A DNA stretch of 64,000 bases from CAHJWH01 sp965198905 (GTDB lineage Bacteria > Pseudomonadota > Alphaproteobacteria > Caulobacterales > Caulobacteraceae), in assembly GCA_965198905.1 (NCBI GenBank), contig OZ240678.1, forward strand, positions 744,001-808,000, read 5' to 3'. The position numbers and the translations under genes are program-made. Of this stretch, positions 62,278 through 64,000 are shown piece after piece (positions within the stretch are counted from its first letter, which is position 1; the number at the start of each line of letters is the position of its first letter). The notes below the pieces were generated by a model. It did no database searches. It worked only from the letters and a program-made list of their open reading frames with translations, and was not told the origin of the DNA.

Positions 62278-63228
62278 CTAGCCGTGCGCGCGCTTCGCGA
62301 CGTTGTCCCACGGCGGGTTCGGCGGCGGGAAGCCGCGGGTGAGCTCCGCGTAGACCGCCTCCGTATAGGTAATGAACATGGGCTCCTCAGTCTTGTCCGG
62401 GAGCGCCTGCTGGATTTCGGGCAAGGTCTTGCCCTCGATCACCATCGCCTTGATCTGCTCGCGCCGCGCCTGCTCTTCGTGGAGGTGAGAGGCGAGTTCG
62501 GCCTTGGACAGAATGGGGCCGTGACCCGGGACATAGATGTCGGCGTCCAACGCGAGGATCGCCTTCATGAAGTCCTCCCAGCCCAAGCTCGATCCGCCGA
62601 GGTGAATGACGGGAAAGCGGGTGTAGTTGACCAGGATGTCGCCGCCGTAGACGATCTTCTGATCCGGCAGGTACATGATCAGATCTCCCGCCGTGTGCGC
62701 CGGCCCGACGTGAAGCAGCACGACATGCACCCCCCCCAGGGTGGTCGAGCGCTCGCTGCCGACCGTATCGCGCGGAAGGCGCTCCGCCAGCTGCGCATAC
62801 AGGGCCTTGTATATGGGAGGCGCCGCCGGATCGTTTGCGGACGCAATCACCTCGCTCCGGGCGTTCTCCTGCATCAGCACCGGCGTCGAGGCCGGGAAGG
62901 CGAGCAGGCCGCCCACGTGGTCTGGGTCGGCGTGGGTTACGACGATGGCGCTGATCGGCTCCGACGTCACCTTGGCAATCTCGGCGACTTGCATCTTGGC
63001 CGCCGCCTCCGGGATTTCAGTGTCTAGCACCACAACGCCTTGAGGGCCGACGACAAAGCCGGTGTTCGACCGGCCTCCCGTGATCCAATAGGCGCCGCCC
63101 CGCAGCGGTTCGGTTTTTAGCACCACCGGGCCGGGCCGCATCTGCGCAATCGCCGGCCCCGCCAACGCCGCAGTCGCCACGCCCATGGCCAGGACCGTCC
63201 GGCGAAGCCCCACTCCGCATCTCTCCAT
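62278..63228 (-). CDS. Exported MBL-fold metallo-hydrolase
   Basis: A 316-aa protein from the ATG at 63228, with a signal peptide (residues 1-29, ending AIAQM). The zinc motif is VVTHADPDHVGGL (H-x-D-x-D-H, about residue 93; the first His-x-His is His-x-Asp here), with GPAHTAGDLI (about 175), YGGDILVNY and YVPGHGPI. This is the layout of the quinoprotein-relay and SoxH-like MBL proteins, of unknown substrate, found near periplasmic oxidation genes. The frame is open 39 codons upstream but the signal peptide fixes the start. It faces the GST gene tail to tail. Confidence 0.85.
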   Translation of the reverse strand: MERCGVGLRRTVLAMGVATAALAGPAIAQMRPGPVVLKTEPLRGGAYWITGGRSNTGFVVGPQGVVVLDTEIPEAAAKMQVAEIAKVTSEPISAIVVTHADPDHVGGLLAFPASTPVLMQENARSEVIASANDPAAPPIYKALYAQLAERLPRDTVGSERSTTLGGVHVVLLHVGPAHTAGDLIMYLPDQKIVYGGDILVNYTRFPVIHLGGSSLGWEDFMKAILALDADIYVPGHGPILSKAELASHLHEEQARREQIKAMVIEGKTLPEIQQALPDKTEEPMFITYTEAVYAELTRGFPPPNPPWDNVAKRAHG

Positions 63229-63359
63229 GGTCTTCAAGGCTCGTTCCTTCCCTCTTCTCCGCCGGCCGCAAGGACGGACGGCGGCTCTGGTTGATCTGCC
63301 GGATGCGGTGCGATCCGGAAAGGCGATGATGACGGGCCGCCCCATCGCCGCTGGCGGCC

Positions 63360-63950
63360 TCAGTGCTGGAGCGAACGTGCGGTGGAGAGCAGCACATGGT
63401 CCGACGAGGCCGCCTCGGCCGCGGCTTGCCGCAGTCGCGCTTCCGTACCGCCGGTGGCATAGGCTTCGACCAGGCCCATGTGGCCTTGAAGGATCAGGAC
63501 CTCGTCGTCCACAAACAGCCGGTCGACGTCGGCGTCCGGCGCCTGCAGCTGGGCGAGGAGCGTCTGGTGCTCGCGGGCGAGCGTCCTGGCTCCGCCGACC
63601 AGGGGCACGCCCTGATCGTTGCTCATCCCCTTCAGGCCGGCCCGGCCGCCGGTGAAGGCCTCCAGCAAATCCTTGGCGAAGGCCTGCACGGGGGGTGAGC
63701 CCCTGTGCTCGGCGACCTCAGCAAGGGCGCGCTGGGCCGCGTCCAGTTCGCGCGCGTCGTTCTGAAGTTCGGAGGCGGACACCGCATAGGCGGTGGGGGC
63801 GAAGCCGGACGCGGGGCTGCCGGGCTCGACCTTGGTGGCGGCCGGCAGGGTCTTCTGCGCCGCCGCCAAGCCGGGGATGCCCAGCGCCAGCGCACAGATG
63901 AACGCGCCCAGGGCGCCGATCCGCGTTGCGTCCATCGCTCTGTTCTTCAT
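63360..63950 (-). CDS. Exported DUF4142 ferritin-like protein
   Basis: A 196-aa protein from the ATG at 63950 (63974 would add eight residues). A signal peptide (about residues 8-32, ending AAAQK) precedes a four-helix DUF4142 domain: ELQNDARELDAAQRALAEVA, PPVQAFAKDLLEAFTGG, LAREHQTLLAQLQ, DDEVLILQGHMGLVEAYATG and a last helix SSDHVLLSTARSLQ. The family is ferritin-like in fold and of unknown role, often in cell-envelope stress settings. The final gene of the window; its promoter would lie beyond 63951. The 131-base gap to the MBL-fold gene has no visible feature. Confidence 0.82.
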   Translation of the reverse strand: MKNRAMDATRIGALGAFICALALGIPGLAAAQKTLPAATKVEPGSPASGFAPTAYAVSASELQNDARELDAAQRALAEVAEHRGSPPVQAFAKDLLEAFTGGRAGLKGMSNDQGVPLVGGARTLAREHQTLLAQLQAPDADVDRLFVDDEVLILQGHMGLVEAYATGGTEARLRQAAAEAASSDHVLLSTARSLQH

Positions 63951-64000
63951 CCCCGCCCCCTTCATCGGTTGCATCAGGCGCCTCAGAAGCCGGAATCGGT

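Overview
The window is high-GC DNA from an alphaproteobacterium, most likely Caulobacterales (Caulobacter or Phenylobacterium-like). The reasons are the cmk-rpsA-ihfB gene order, the many GTG starts with 4-bp gene overlaps, several TonB-dependent receptors and an exopolysaccharide locus of alphaproteobacterial style. No sequence search was possible, so the genus is an inference. No rRNA, tRNA or CRISPR array was seen.

Positions 1-26200 hold an exopolysaccharide locus interrupted by a core housekeeping block. It begins with a PPP-family phosphatase, a short lipobox-less Wza/OPX protein, an outer-membrane beta-barrel, a Wzc-type tyrosine kinase and a membrane-anchored endonuclease/exonuclease/phosphatase-fold protein. 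A methyltransferase, an exported cell-wall hydrolase and a GT4 glycosyltransferase follow. Next come five minus-strand GT4 genes chained by 4-bp overlaps, then a plus-strand O-antigen ligase/polymerase, another GT4 and a Wzx-like flippase, also chained. After cmk, rpsA and ihfB come a GT61 transferase, a UDP-glucuronate decarboxylase and the wreck of a Tat-exported GH5 glycosidase. No initiating phosphoglycosyl transferase lies in the window, so the locus is incomplete here.

Positions 26200-48950 form a metal-type uptake and sensing island broken by dead mobile DNA. It contains a NikR-like repressor with a palindrome in its divergent promoter, a TonB receptor, a DUF3060 protein, a small membrane protein, HupE/UreJ, a DUF4198 protein, a second paralogous receptor and an exported double ferredoxin-fold protein. 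Further on are an unrelated third receptor (39072-41435), a DHA2 transporter, YceI, a diheme cytochrome c, a parvulin-type isomerase, a second HupE-family protein and a CnrYXH-like set (anti-sigma, periplasmic sensor, ECF sigma). Both the NikR-like and the CnrX-like proteins keep the family fold but lack most of the nickel ligands known in those families. Between 31.7 and 35.6 kb lie an IS630 remnant, a decayed gene, and a dead IS3-family element that itself carries an IS110 fragment and separates two unrelated gene scraps.

Positions 48950-63974 carry a probable aromatic or organic-acid catabolic region: a split MBL-fold hydrolase, a secreted protein of unknown role, an amidohydrolase-2 decarboxylase or hydrolase, an iron-type alcohol dehydrogenase, an aldehyde dehydrogenase, a MarR regulator, an AceE-like E1 with a single-lipoyl E2, an AAHS aromatic-acid transporter, a fumarylacetoacetate-hydrolase-family enzyme, a glutathione S-transferase, an exported MBL-fold hydrolase and a DUF4142 protein. 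The ring-cleaving enzyme is not in view, so the substrate cannot be named.
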